Part shown: positions 15,749 to 23,917 of the stretch, one piece after another | Layout of the letters: each line of letters starts with the position of its first letter | How positions within the stretch are numbered: the stretch's first letter is position 1 | NCBI GenBank assembly: GCA_947503525.1 | Contig: CANNEA010000005.1 | Span: 310,001 to 374,000, forward strand | From: an uncultured Carboxylicivirga sp. | GTDB lineage: Bacteria; Bacteroidota; Bacteroidia; Bacteroidales; Marinilabiliaceae | Direction: 5' to 3' | Length of the DNA: 64,000 nt | Translations under genes and position numbers: made by a program | The notes under the pieces: generated by a model | What the model saw: only the letters and a program-made list of their open reading frames with translations | Databases searched by the model: none | Told to the model about the DNA's origin: nothing

Positions 15749-17032
15749 ATGTATCAATACCTCTTACAAGAGAAACGCTTATTTATTATACTTCTGCTGT
15801 GGACAGCCATAGGTGCAATATCCTCAATGGCAGCCTTGGTTCTAATACCTTTACACCTATTGAGTTTACGAGGTAAGGGAGAGTACCTCTTAATGCTTAT
15901 TGGCTTATGGTTTATTTTTACCTTATCAGATAGTCGACAAGGCCTGTTTCGTTTTGCCCAAACGGTGAAACCCTTTGCCATGTTAATAATCTCCTACATG
16001 GTTTGGGAAGAACGCCATCGTTGGCCAGCTACCCACTTTTTCAAAGCCTTTGTACCCTTTTTTGCCATTGCCATCGTGGGTTGGATGAGCAGCCCCTACC
16101 AATTTACATCAGCTCAAAAAATGCTTTCTTACTTTCTATTATTATTCACTGTTCCTCAATTGGTTCAACGTTTATTATTAGTAGAAAAAGAACGGTTTTT
16201 AAAGTTATTTATTGGACTTGGGTCCATAATATTAGGTCTTGGGCTGGTTTTAAAATATACCCTCCCCGGTTTTGTTTTATTTGTCGAAAGTGGACGTTAT
16301 AGTGGCCTATTGGGTAATCCCAATGGCCTGGGGATCTACGCTTTTTGCTTTTTAATGCTCTATACCCTCATTCGACATTTTCATCCTTACCTTGTTACAA
16401 AGCAAGAGCACTGGATTATATATGGCGTCATAGCTCTATCCCTTATTTTTTCAGGTAGCCGTGGAGGTATTTTCTCCTCGTTAATGTTTTTGGCAGCCTA
16501 CTACTTATTTCAGCAATCCACTCTTATGGGCATGATTGTTATGATTGCCACTTTTGCCTCCTATCAACTGGTTATGGCTAACCTTGAAACCATCATTGTT
16601 TCACTCAACCTACAGGATTATTTTCGCCTGGATACCCTGGAAAAAGGATCTGGACGTGTAATGGCTCATGCCTTTGCACGCAAACATATCGAATACAATT
16701 ACTGGTGGGGCCGTGGTTTTGGATATGCAGAATATTTAATGCTTGAATGGAAAGACTATTTCTTATCCAAAGGTCATCAGGGCAATGTGCATAATTCCTA
16801 CCTCACCATTTGGTTGGATACCGGTTTGGTAGGCCTCTTAGCAGTTTGCTGGGGCTGGCTTAAAAATATCTATGATGCATCTAAATTCTCTCCATTAGCA
16901 TGGGCGATACTATTCGGCGCACTTCTGACGACCAGTGTAGAATCGTGGCTGGCTGCAAGTATGAATCCCTTTACCATTCAATTGGTGATTATTATAAGCA
17001 TGTTGGGGATGGAGGAATTTTACGTTAGTTAG
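15749..17032 (+). CDS. O-antigen ligase/polymerase family membrane protein (Wzy/WaaL-like)
   Basis: A 427-residue polytopic inner-membrane protein with about ten to eleven hydrophobic segments. GLLGNPNGLGIYAF (~185) and SGSRGGIFSS (~230) are the family's conserved loops, and a large periplasmic loop follows (residues ~290-350, containing GRGFGYAEY and HNSYLTIWLDTGLVG). The NPNG, SRGG and HNxYL combination is typical of Wzy_C proteins, which either polymerise O-units or ligate polymer to lipid A core. The sequence does not separate these roles. Its location inside the glycan region supports an O-antigen or exopolysaccharide role. Confidence 0.85.
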   Translation: MYQYLLQEKRLFIILLLWTAIGAISSMAALVLIPLHLLSLRGKGEYLLMLIGLWFIFTLSDSRQGLFRFAQTVKPFAMLIISYMVWEERHRWPATHFFKAFVPFFAIAIVGWMSSPYQFTSAQKMLSYFLLLFTVPQLVQRLLLVEKERFLKLFIGLGSIILGLGLVLKYTLPGFVLFVESGRYSGLLGNPNGLGIYAFCFLMLYTLIRHFHPYLVTKQEHWIIYGVIALSLIFSGSRGGIFSSLMFLAAYYLFQQSTLMGMIVMIATFASYQLVMANLETIIVSLNLQDYFRLDTLEKGSGRVMAHAFARKHIEYNYWWGRGFGYAEYLMLEWKDYFLSKGHQGNVHNSYLTIWLDTGLVGLLAVCWGWLKNIYDASKFSPLAWAILFGALLTTSVESWLAASMNPFTIQLVIIISMLGMEEFYVS

Positions 17033-17112
17033 ATCGATAGATAAGAAGATAATGGGGTCAATAGATAGTGGATTAGAATGGAACATCATTAGTTCAAGAG
17101 CTTGTTAGACCA
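17033..17112. repeat. AT-rich GATCGATAGAT-type repeat 5' of the four-helix-bundle gene
   Basis: Words such as GATCGATAGATAAG, GGTCAATAGATAG and TAGACCAATAGAC recur irregularly over ~80 bp. They are the purine-rich sense of the family found 3' of the gene. Confidence 0.55.
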
Positions 17113-17189
17113 ATAGACAAGTAAGTATACTTCTTAATTTTCAATAATTAATTAACATATATAATTATTGCAAACTAACATTAAAACCT

Positions 17190-17552
17190 ATGGAAAACTA
17201 CAGCTTCAAAAAATTGATTGTATGGCAAAAAGCGATGGACTTTGCCGAAATTTGTTTAGGCATTACTAATTCAATGAAAAATCATTTTCGTCTTATCGAG
17301 CAACTGGAATCAGCTTCCGCTTCAATAGCGCAAAATATTGCTGAAGGCAATGGCAGAGTTTCTACTAAAGAATATATTCACTTCTTGTACATTGCAAGAG
17401 GGTCCTTGTATGAAAGTATCACTATTCTTAACCTATTTTATCGAAAAATATATATAACAAACGCTCAGCTAAGTGATCTTGAAAATTTAGGAATGGAGAT
17501 AAGCAAAATGCTCAATAGTTTAATTAGTAAGCAAAGAGATTTCCTAAAATAA
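17190..17552 (+). CDS. four-helix-bundle protein (S23/rRNA intervening-sequence-protein family)
   Basis: A 120-residue protein with the family hallmarks: N-terminal FKKLIVWQKAMDFAE, the central IEQLESASASIAQNIAEGNGR and KEYIHFLYIARGSLYES. It is predicted to form an antiparallel four-helix bundle, reported for relatives as a pentamer. The family was first noticed inside 23S rRNA intervening sequences, but most members, as here, are free-standing. This copy is bracketed by a private AT-rich repeat family. The biological role is unknown; an RNA/DNA-binding or mobile-element function is speculation. Confidence 0.88.
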   Translation: MENYSFKKLIVWQKAMDFAEICLGITNSMKNHFRLIEQLESASASIAQNIAEGNGRVSTKEYIHFLYIARGSLYESITILNLFYRKIYITNAQLSDLENLGMEISKMLNSLISKQRDFLK

Positions 17553-17560
17553 AACCATGA

Positions 17561-17745
17561 ACTTATTTGATAGATCAATGAGGTCGATAGATCAAAAAGA
17601 TCAGTAGGTAATTTGTTGAGGAGGCAATTAGATCTATAGTGTAAGAGTATATTAATTAATAACATAAGCTGTCAATCTAATGATCTAATAAGCAATTGAG
17701 CTTATAACTTATACCTAACGACCTATTGACCTCACAACCTAAAGA
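17561..17745. repeat. AT-rich inverted repeat block 3' of the four-helix-bundle gene
   Basis: The left half (17561-17640) is rich in GATAGATCAATGAGGTCGATAGATC words. The right half (17672-17745) has the complementary sense (TCTAATGATCTAATAAGC, CGACCTATTGACCTCAC). The block can therefore fold into a long imperfect hairpin between the S23-like gene and asnB. Confidence 0.6.
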
Positions 17746-19595
17746 TCTATATTCTCCATCCACTCTTCTAACACAATAAGCGGCCATATACGAGAAAAAC
17801 TTACATTAGGATCATCAGCATTAAAATCCTTCCAAAGTTTAATTAAGGCTGCTTCATTAAAAAAATCTCGTTTGGCCAAACTACGAATACGATCATCCGC
17901 AAAAATAAAGAGCTCATTCTTCAGCCATTCCTTCCATGGAAAGGTAAAACCCATTTTAGGTCTGTTTACTATAAAATCAGGTAATAAATCAGGTAGGCTA
18001 TCAACCAGTAATTTCTTAGGTGTTAAGGGGTACTTATACTTATCGGGAAGGCTTAAAACATACTCCAATAATTCATGATCCAGAAATGGAACACGCACCT
18101 CCAAAGCATGGGCCATACTCATCTGGTCGCTATCGCGCAATAATACATTTTGCATGTATGTAGTCAATTCATTAACGGATACCTTAGTCAACAAATTATT
18201 AGCTTCTGCATAACTAAAGGCATTAATATGCTGAAGTGGTTTGTGTTCCGGTAAAACCCCATTGCTAACAAGGCCCGCCACTTGCTGATCCATTAAAGCT
18301 TGACGCGAAAAAGAATAAGCCGTATTAAATTGATACGATGGCATGCTAAGTATGGCCGCCATTTTACTAGAGGCTACCCCAGGTTTAACGGCACTAAGCA
18401 CCTTTCCAATACCTTTACGTGCCGCCAATGGAAGCTTCCACAAATCTTTTTTCTTATCCAGTGATAACATGCGATTAAAAACGGCATATCCTCCAAACAA
18501 TTCATCTCCTCCAAGTCCTGACAAGGCCATTGTTATGCCGGCCTCCCTGGTTACTTTTGATACCAACCAAGTATTAGGCCCATCACCACTTGGGTGGTCC
18601 ATACTATTAAGAGCTTCGGGCAAATAATTTAAAAAATCATTGGGCGACAATTTAATTTCGCAATGATCCGTTTGGTGCTTTTGAGCAATATGCCGGGCAT
18701 ATCTGGCTTCGCTAAATTCTTCTTCTGCAAAGGAAATATTAAAGGTTTTAATCTTGTTGTTTGATACCTTTGACATGGCTCCAACAATGGCACTCGAATC
18801 AATTCCTCCAGATAAAAAGGCTCCAAAAGGAACATCTGCAACCAATCGTCGCTCAACGGATTCCAGAAAGAGTCTTCTCACTTCTGTTTTAACCTCATCA
18901 TAACTGCATACTTCTGCTTCCTTTTTCGGTACAGGCGTCCAATAAGGCACAATGCCAGGTTGGGCACTTTTAAAATCATAACTAAGCATCGAACCGGCAC
19001 TCAACATTTTTACATCTTCCAATATGGTATCAGGAGCTTGTACAGTTTGATAACGCAGGTAATCAACCAGACTCTCATAGGAGATAGATTTAGATGGAAT
19101 TCCACTGGCCAAAAGCGCTCTTAATTCCGAAGAAAAAACCAGTATTTCACCATTAAAATGCCAGTACAAGGGCTTAATGCCCAAACGATCTCTAAGCAGC
19201 CAAACTTTTTTCTCCATTTTGTCCCAAATGGCAAAGGCAAACATACCGTTAAAACGCTTTACACATTCTGGTCCCCATTTGATCCAGGCCGCCAATATCA
19301 CCTCACTATCTGTCTTAGATTTAAAGGGATAGTCCAATTCTTTTCGAAGTTCTTCGAAATTATAAACCTCGCCATTAAAAACCATTGCATAACGTCCATC
19401 CGCAGATATCATTGGCTGATCTCCTGCTTCTGACAGATCAATAATTTTTAGACGTTGGTGCCCAAGTCCTACATGATCATCGTGATGAACTCCATTGGCA
19501 TCCGGTCCACGATGTTGTATGCTTTGGTTCATTTTAACAAGCAAATTTCTACCGTCTATATTTTGCCTGGAAATGATTCCGTTGATTCCACACAT
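17739..19595 (-). CDS. asnB: glutamine-hydrolysing asparagine synthase
   Basis: A 618-residue class II amidotransferase. Cys2 (MCGINGII) is the glutaminase nucleophile; the N-terminal domain shows QHRGPD and GLGHQRLKIIDLS, and FNGEVYN (~75). The synthetase domain has the PP-loop LSGGIDSSA (~265) and SGLGGDELFGGY (~350). It is the third gene of a - strand run behind two family-4 glycosyltransferases (32-bp gap). Paralogues in glycan loci often amidate a sugar carboxylate rather than make asparagine, so amidation of a uronic or nonulosonic acid is possible. Sequence alone cannot decide. Confidence 0.92.
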   Translation of the reverse strand: MCGINGIISRQNIDGRNLLVKMNQSIQHRGPDANGVHHDDHVGLGHQRLKIIDLSEAGDQPMISADGRYAMVFNGEVYNFEELRKELDYPFKSKTDSEVILAAWIKWGPECVKRFNGMFAFAIWDKMEKKVWLLRDRLGIKPLYWHFNGEILVFSSELRALLASGIPSKSISYESLVDYLRYQTVQAPDTILEDVKMLSAGSMLSYDFKSAQPGIVPYWTPVPKKEAEVCSYDEVKTEVRRLFLESVERRLVADVPFGAFLSGGIDSSAIVGAMSKVSNNKIKTFNISFAEEEFSEARYARHIAQKHQTDHCEIKLSPNDFLNYLPEALNSMDHPSGDGPNTWLVSKVTREAGITMALSGLGGDELFGGYAVFNRMLSLDKKKDLWKLPLAARKGIGKVLSAVKPGVASSKMAAILSMPSYQFNTAYSFSRQALMDQQVAGLVSNGVLPEHKPLQHINAFSYAEANNLLTKVSVNELTTYMQNVLLRDSDQMSMAHALEVRVPFLDHELLEYVLSLPDKYKYPLTPKKLLVDSLPDLLPDFIVNRPKMGFTFPWKEWLKNELFIFADDRIRSLAKRDFFNEAALIKLWKDFNADDPNVSFSRIWPLIVLEEWMENIDL

Positions 19596-19627
19596 ATAAG
19601 TTACAATTTCTTATTCTGAATTTTTTT

Positions 19628-20671
19628 TCACCAATCTGAAGAAGCAATATCAGCCCACTCTTTTGGTGTAAGGCTAAGACCTTTTTCATGGGAAACCCTG
19701 GCCATCTTTAACAACTCATCATTTGATGATTGCATCATTTTAAGCATTGCATTTTTAAGCTCCGCTTTACTACCAGCCCCAAAAATAAAACCATTTTTAT
19801 CCCCTTCCACAAATCGGCCAACTGATCCAATCGCTGATGAGCAAATCATAGGAAAAGCTGCTGCCGCCATTTCATGTACTACCACACCCCAGGGTTCAAA
19901 ATGAGATGGCAAAACAAAAACGCTCGTATTCGTCAAATGAGCCATCATTTCAGACGGCTGAACAAAGCCATGGTGTACAATAGCTTTATGCACGGGGCGT
20001 TGATCATACAATTCTCCTGTACCTAAGCAATGTAATTCCCATTCTTGAAAACCTTCTTGGTATAACTCTTGAAAAGCATCAAAAAGAATATCAATTCCTT
20101 TCTGTGGTATATACCTGCCGATGTAGATAAAACGCTTTGGCATTTCGCTATCTTCATTCAATCGCTTTTCACCAATCGCAGAAAAGGCCGCGACATCTGC
20201 GCAATAAAAACCCTTTTTTATTTTTTCTGCTCCAAAGCCCAACTTAATAGCATATTGTTTTTGTGGCTCACCAGGTACCCAGGCATGACTAAATGCTTTT
20301 TTATATAATAAAGGAAACGATGCTCTTCCCAACCATTGACGAAAATTTCCATGCCATTGATTATCCATAGACATCACCGTGGGTATTGCACCCTTATACT
20401 GCCTGCAAGCCTTCACATACGCTTTATCAACCCATCCGCTGCAGTATATGATATCAGCTTGAATATCCTTAACCAGATCCACCATCTGTACGTCGGTATA
20501 GTCCGAACGTTCATATACAGAAACATTATCCGGAAATTCAAAACTAAATGGAGCTTCAGAATTCACAGGCCATCGCACAATTGAAATATCAACATCTTTT
20601 CCGGCAAGTTCCTTAATACAAGCCAGAAAATAACCGGCTAATTCAGTATACAAAAATAAAATTCGTTTCAT
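19628..20671 (-). CDS. family 4 glycosyltransferase
   Basis: A 347-residue GT-B retaining transferase. The C-terminal Rossmann domain carries FIYIGRYIPQKGIDIL (~185), LHCLGTGELYDQ (~215) and VLPSHFEPWGVVVHEMAAAAFPMI (split here as SHFEPWGVVVHEMA), whose E-x7-E pair binds the nucleotide-sugar. The N-terminal acceptor domain is of usual length. It lies 39 bp downstream of another GT4 gene and 32 bp upstream of asnB on the same strand, so the three probably form an operon. Substrates unknown. Confidence 0.87.
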   Translation of the reverse strand: MKRILFLYTELAGYFLACIKELAGKDVDISIVRWPVNSEAPFSFEFPDNVSVYERSDYTDVQMVDLVKDIQADIIYCSGWVDKAYVKACRQYKGAIPTVMSMDNQWHGNFRQWLGRASFPLLYKKAFSHAWVPGEPQKQYAIKLGFGAEKIKKGFYCADVAAFSAIGEKRLNEDSEMPKRFIYIGRYIPQKGIDILFDAFQELYQEGFQEWELHCLGTGELYDQRPVHKAIVHHGFVQPSEMMAHLTNTSVFVLPSHFEPWGVVVHEMAAAAFPMICSSAIGSVGRFVEGDKNGFIFGAGSKAELKNAMLKMMQSSNDELLKMARVSHEKGLSLTPKEWADIASSDW

Positions 20672-20710
20672 TATTTGATCATTTCTTACGACTAGGGTTT
20701 GAATGTAGTA

Positions 20711-21889
20711 TTAATTATTGTGATCAAACAATATTTTATAAGCCTCTGATAATTTATCATTATTAACAAAGCCCTCAGCCCTTCTTCTGGCTCCCTTACA
20801 CCACTCATCAAACTCCTCCTGCTTCATGCTTATTAGTAAATTCAACACTCTGCCCCATCCAATCTTTTCGGGCTGCGAACTTCGGACTTCGGACTTTAAG
20901 TCAATATCCCACCCTGCCTTGTGTTCCTTCAAATTCCTCCAGGGCGTCTGATCACTTATCAAAACCGGTCGTCCGGCACTAAGGCATTCCAGTATAACAT
21001 GTCCAAAATTCTCACCTCGAGTTGGCATATATAAGGCATGATAACCCTGAATGGTCTGACCAACTAATTTCGCATCCACAGTCCCCTTGTGTTCTACCTT
21101 TATATGCGCAGGCAATTGATTGATCACCTTTCGGCATTCCTTCCAGTAGTCTTCATTATAGATCTGTCCATATAAATCAAACTGAATACTACCTGCAAAT
21201 TCGTCTAGCTCCGCCAATCGCTCTAAGGCAAACAAAGTATTCTTTTCAGGCGCAATACGTGCTAAACTCACCAGTTTTAGTTCACCTTTCTTTTTTTCAA
21301 TTATTTTAATATCTGGTAAATCCTTTTTAGGTAAGTTATCTGCTACTATAACCTTTAACCTAACACCTAACACCTTATAAATATCTTGTTCTTCCTTCTC
21401 ATTTGTAGCATGGAATACCACATTTTTATATAAGCCGCCCCGCTTAGCCAATTTTAAGAAAAATCGTTTCTTCCCTCCTTTTACATCAATGGCACTCTGA
21501 GCCAACATCCCCCGGGCAGCAACTATCGTCTTAATTTTCTTTCGGGCTTTTAAAGTCAAAGGCAAAATGGAGAAGCGCCATGAGTAAACTCCATTAATAT
21601 AAAGCACCTCAGGTTTTAACTCATTAATAATTCGCTTATATACTCTTCGATTCTGATTTTCAGCATCCGCATAAAAGACCTTTACACCCTCACTAAATTC
21701 AAGCCATGTGTTATTTTTAATATCAGGATAAGGTATGCTTTCAGTATAATCCGTATTTCGCGTAAGAATATAAAATTCATAATCATCTTTAAGGTAGTCC
21801 ACCATATTAGCCATCGAGCGCACCGGACCACCTGCCTTATAGCCCGGTAAAAACCAATCAATAAAAATTAGTATTCTAGTTTTTTGCAT
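20711..21889 (-). CDS. family 4 glycosyltransferase
   Basis: A 392-residue GT-B protein: FLPGYKAGGPVRSM (glycine-rich N-terminal loop), LVSLARIAPEKNTLFALE (~205), LYMPTRGENFGHVILECLSAG (split: PTRGENFGHVILECL, ~285) with the E-x7-E motif. First gene of the GT4-GT4-asnB run on the - strand. A short segment near residue 330 (KSEVRSSQPEK) is encoded by a TTCGGACTTCGGACTT repeat that is common as intergenic junk in Bacteroidota, suggesting a repeat-derived insertion in a surface loop. A candidate promoter lies 150 bp upstream. Confidence 0.87.
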   Translation of the reverse strand: MQKTRILIFIDWFLPGYKAGGPVRSMANMVDYLKDDYEFYILTRNTDYTESIPYPDIKNNTWLEFSEGVKVFYADAENQNRRVYKRIINELKPEVLYINGVYSWRFSILPLTLKARKKIKTIVAARGMLAQSAIDVKGGKKRFFLKLAKRGGLYKNVVFHATNEKEEQDIYKVLGVRLKVIVADNLPKKDLPDIKIIEKKKGELKLVSLARIAPEKNTLFALERLAELDEFAGSIQFDLYGQIYNEDYWKECRKVINQLPAHIKVEHKGTVDAKLVGQTIQGYHALYMPTRGENFGHVILECLSAGRPVLISDQTPWRNLKEHKAGWDIDLKSEVRSSQPEKIGWGRVLNLLISMKQEEFDEWCKGARRRAEGFVNNDKLSEAYKILFDHNN

Positions 21890-22040
21890 TTTTATATTTA
21901 AAGAACTATAATATTACTTTATGCTTACTGTTTATGTTACAATGCCGATAGATAAATAACAATAGCTAAGAAGTTGAAAACGAACTTAACTATTAGTTCA
22001 TTTACTAATCGGTATGAGAATTTTCTTTTTTTTGCATAGC

Positions 22041-22071
22041 CAAAAGTAGTGAATTTGATAATGACGGCAAG
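22041..22071 (-). promoter_or_regulatory. candidate Bacteroidota promoter for the GT4-GT4-asnB operon
   Basis: Read on the - strand, CTTG is followed by 19 bp and then TACTTTTG, an exact match to the TAnnTTTG -7 element with appropriate spacing. Transcription would begin about 145 nt before the first GT4 start. Based on pattern only. Confidence 0.45.
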
Positions 22072-22148
22072 ATATATCTTAGCTCTTAAATGTTATTTCG
22101 ATGCGTAGCTTTTTAACTTCCCCTCAGGCTTCGCCAAGGGGAGCACAT

Positions 22149-22227
22149 CTTCCCCTTGGGGAAAACGAAGTTTCGACAACCCTAAAATAGACACTTGTTG
22201 TCAAGTCCTCAAAGAGGGATGGGGGGC
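22149..22227 (+). repeat. border repeat C, copy 2
   Basis: Starts with CTTCCCCTTGGGGAA, runs through GAAGTTTCGACAACCC and ATAGACACTTGTTG, ends in GGGATGGGGGGC. It is the left border of the tandemly duplicated DUF559 unit. Confidence 0.85.
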
Positions 22228-22400
22228 AATTCATGATACAGTTAAACTATAATCCCTGTTTTTCAAGATCCCATTACCACCCCCTCTGCCCTCCGGGTAT
22301 CTCCCCAAGGGGAGAATTGATTTACAGCTTTTAATCTTCACCTGGAAAAATTACATGTAGTGGGGATAGGTGATCAAATTCCAAACTCCCTTCTTCTTTC

Positions 22401-22772
22401 TTAAACTGTAGTTTCAATAATTCCTAATGTGGTAGTTAAATGATTAATTACCATACTATCATCAAATCGAAGAATCGTAAAGCCAACATCTTCCAGATTC
22501 TTATCCCTTCTTCGATCTTTCTCTTCCGCACCATCCAACTTATGTGTGGCTCCATCACACTCAATTATCAGTAATATATCACGACACATAAAATCAGCAA
22601 TATAATTTAATACCGGCCTTTGTCGCAGAAATTTAACGCCCATCATTCCATTTTTCAAAGCGTATTTCCATAGACAGGCTTCTGATTTAGTGAAATGCTT
22701 GCGTAAGTATCTGGCTCTAGCTGTAAGATATGGGTTGTGGTACCAATTATTTTCTTTTGAAGCGATTTTCAT
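22401..22772 (-). CDS. DUF559 domain protein, C-terminally truncated copy
   Basis: A 123-residue VSR-like-fold protein nearly identical to the copy at 23106-23504. The nuclease motif residues (Asp60, Glu71, Asp73, His77) are present. A CAA to TAA change at 22401-22403 removes the last nine residues seen in the sister gene (QERRREFGI). I use the ATG at 22772 because all three copies align from MKIAS/MEIAS; the open frame runs upstream to 22937, but only through the border repeat. The truncation is beyond the conserved core, so activity is possible but uncertain. Confidence 0.8.
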   Translation of the reverse strand: MKIASKENNWYHNPYLTARARYLRKHFTKSEACLWKYALKNGMMGVKFLRQRPVLNYIADFMCRDILLIIECDGATHKLDGAEEKDRRRDKNLEDVGFTILRFDDSMVINHLTTTLGIIETTV

Positions 22773-23105
22773 ACTGAAAAGTTCAGAAAGAATGGTGAGT
22801 ATTTCAAGCCCCCTCAGGATCCGCCTGCTCCCCAAGGAGAGAACACCCGACCTGCGGCCAGCTCCCCCAGGGGAGCATATCTTCCCCTGAGGGGAAAACG
22901 CAGTTTCGGCAACCCTAAAATAGACACGTGTTGTCAAGTCCGCGCAGCGGGAAGGGGGTCAATTCACGATACAGTTAAACTCTAATGCCAGCTTTCAAGT
23001 TACCATTACTACCCCCTCTTCCCTCCGGGCATCTCCTCAAGGGGAGAATTGATTTACAGCTTTTAATCTTCACCTGGAAAAATTACACGTAGTGGGGATA
23101 GGTGA
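22773..23105. other. repeat-filled spacer between the two tandem DUF559 genes
   Basis: Contains a hairpin-rich CCCCTCAGGATCCGCC segment, border C3 (22881-22960), the GATACAGTTAAACT segment and a CCCCCTCTTCCCTCC hairpin. No gene is seen. Confidence 0.75.
22881..22960 (+). repeat. border repeat C, copy 3
   Basis: Begins CTTCCCCTGAGGGGAA, includes CCCTAAAATAGACACGTG and ends in GCAGCGGGAAGGGGGTC. Nearly identical to copy 4; it marks the junction of the tandem units. Confidence 0.85.
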
Positions 23106-23504
23106 TCAAATTCCAAACTCCCTTCTTCTTTCTTGAACTGTAGTTTCAATAATTCCTAATGTGGTAGTTAAATGATTAATTACCATACAATCATCAAATC
23201 GAAGAATCGTAAAGCCAACATCTTCCAGATTCTTATCCCTTCTTCGATCTTTCTCTTCCGCACCATTCAACTTATGTGTGGCTCCATCACACTCAATTAT
23301 CAGTAATATATCACGACACATAAAATCAGCAATATAATTTAATACAGGCCTTTGTCGCAGAAATTTAACGCCCATCATTCCATTTTTCAAAGCGTATTTC
23401 CATAGACAGGCTTCTGATTTAGTGAAATGCTTGCGTAAGTATCTGGCTCTAGCTGTAAGATATGGGTTGTGGTGCCAATTATTTTCTTTTGAAGCGATTT
23501 TCAT
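23106..23504 (-). CDS. DUF559 domain protein (VSR-like endonuclease fold)
   Basis: A 132-residue full-length member of the family. Residues Asp60 (IADFMC), Glu71 and Asp73 (IIECDG) and His77 form the expected nuclease site, and the N-terminal LRKHFTKSEACLWKYAL region resembles the VSR lead-in helix. The start at 23504 is chosen by alignment with the 133-residue copy at 13584; a longer frame to 23567 reads into the flanking repeat. Tandem sister of the gene at 22401. No methyltransferase or restriction partner is adjacent, so a classical restriction role is not supported. Confidence 0.87.
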   Translation of the reverse strand: MKIASKENNWHHNPYLTARARYLRKHFTKSEACLWKYALKNGMMGVKFLRQRPVLNYIADFMCRDILLIIECDGATHKLNGAEEKDRRRDKNLEDVGFTILRFDDCMVINHLTTTLGIIETTVQERRREFGI

Positions 23505-23617
23505 ACTGAAAAGTTCAGAAAGAATGGTGAGTATTTCAAGCCCCCTCAGGATCCGCCTGCTCCCCAAGGAGAGAACACCCCCTCAGACCTGCGGCCGGCT
23601 CCCCAAGGGGAGCATAT

Positions 23618-23697
23618 CTTCCCCTGAGGGGAAAACGCAGTTTCGGCAACCCTAAAATAGACACGTGTTGTCAAGTCCGCTCAGCGGGAAGGGGGTG
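23618..23697 (+). repeat. border repeat C, copy 4
   Basis: Same sequence as copy 3 apart from one or two bases; right end of the tandem DUF559 block. Confidence 0.85.
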
Positions 23698-23746
23698 TTA
23701 CCTCTTGAGACGTGGAAGAAGGTGGTAATACAGATATACCCTTAAA

Positions 23747-23797
23747 ATAAGGATGCGATCTATCTTGCCTTATCGCAAATAAAGATCGCATCCTTAT
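23747..23797. repeat. perfect 15-bp inverted repeat (hairpin)
   Basis: ATAAGGATGCGATCT (23747-23761) and AGATCGCATCCTTAT (23783-23797) with a 21-nt loop. It lies 134 bp beyond the gnd stop. There is no T-run on either strand, so a classical terminator is unlikely. Confidence 0.7.
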
Positions 23798-23901
23798 AAA
23801 TATCGTTTTAACCACAATAGGCTAGATTCAATTAATCCCTAATCAATCATCTCTTATCAAACCCAATCCCTGGGACCTAAAAACGAACACCTGGTACCTA
23901 T

Positions 23902-23917
23902 CCCGATAGCTATCGGG
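23902..23917. repeat. 16-bp palindrome CCCGATAGCTATCGGG
   Basis: Perfect palindrome 14 bp downstream of the gnd stop codon. The same word is, to my recollection, a common dispersed intergenic palindrome in Bacteroidota genomes. Confidence 0.7.

Larger units (their letters stand above)
21890..22400. other. intergenic region with promoter and DUF559 repeats
   Basis: The first ~210 bp are AT-rich with a candidate - strand promoter. From about 22120 the GC-rich hairpins and border C2 begin and run to the stop codon of the second DUF559 gene. No gene is visible. Confidence 0.6.
22149..23617. repeat. tandem duplication of a ~0.73-kb DUF559-containing unit
   Basis: Border C copies start at 22149, 22881 and 23618, giving unit lengths of 732 and 737 bp. 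Within each unit the DUF559 gene, its flanks and the shared AATTCA(T/C)GATACAGTTAAACT segment align almost base for base. Differences are scattered substitutions plus small indels near the right border. Confidence 0.85.

Noticed and set aside
22773-22937. 55-residue N-terminal extension of the second DUF559 gene
   Set aside because: The extension is repeat sequence, and all three copies align only from MKIAS/MEIAS.
13584-23504. restriction-modification system
   Set aside because: DUF559 copies have no methyltransferase, specificity subunit or helicase partner nearby.
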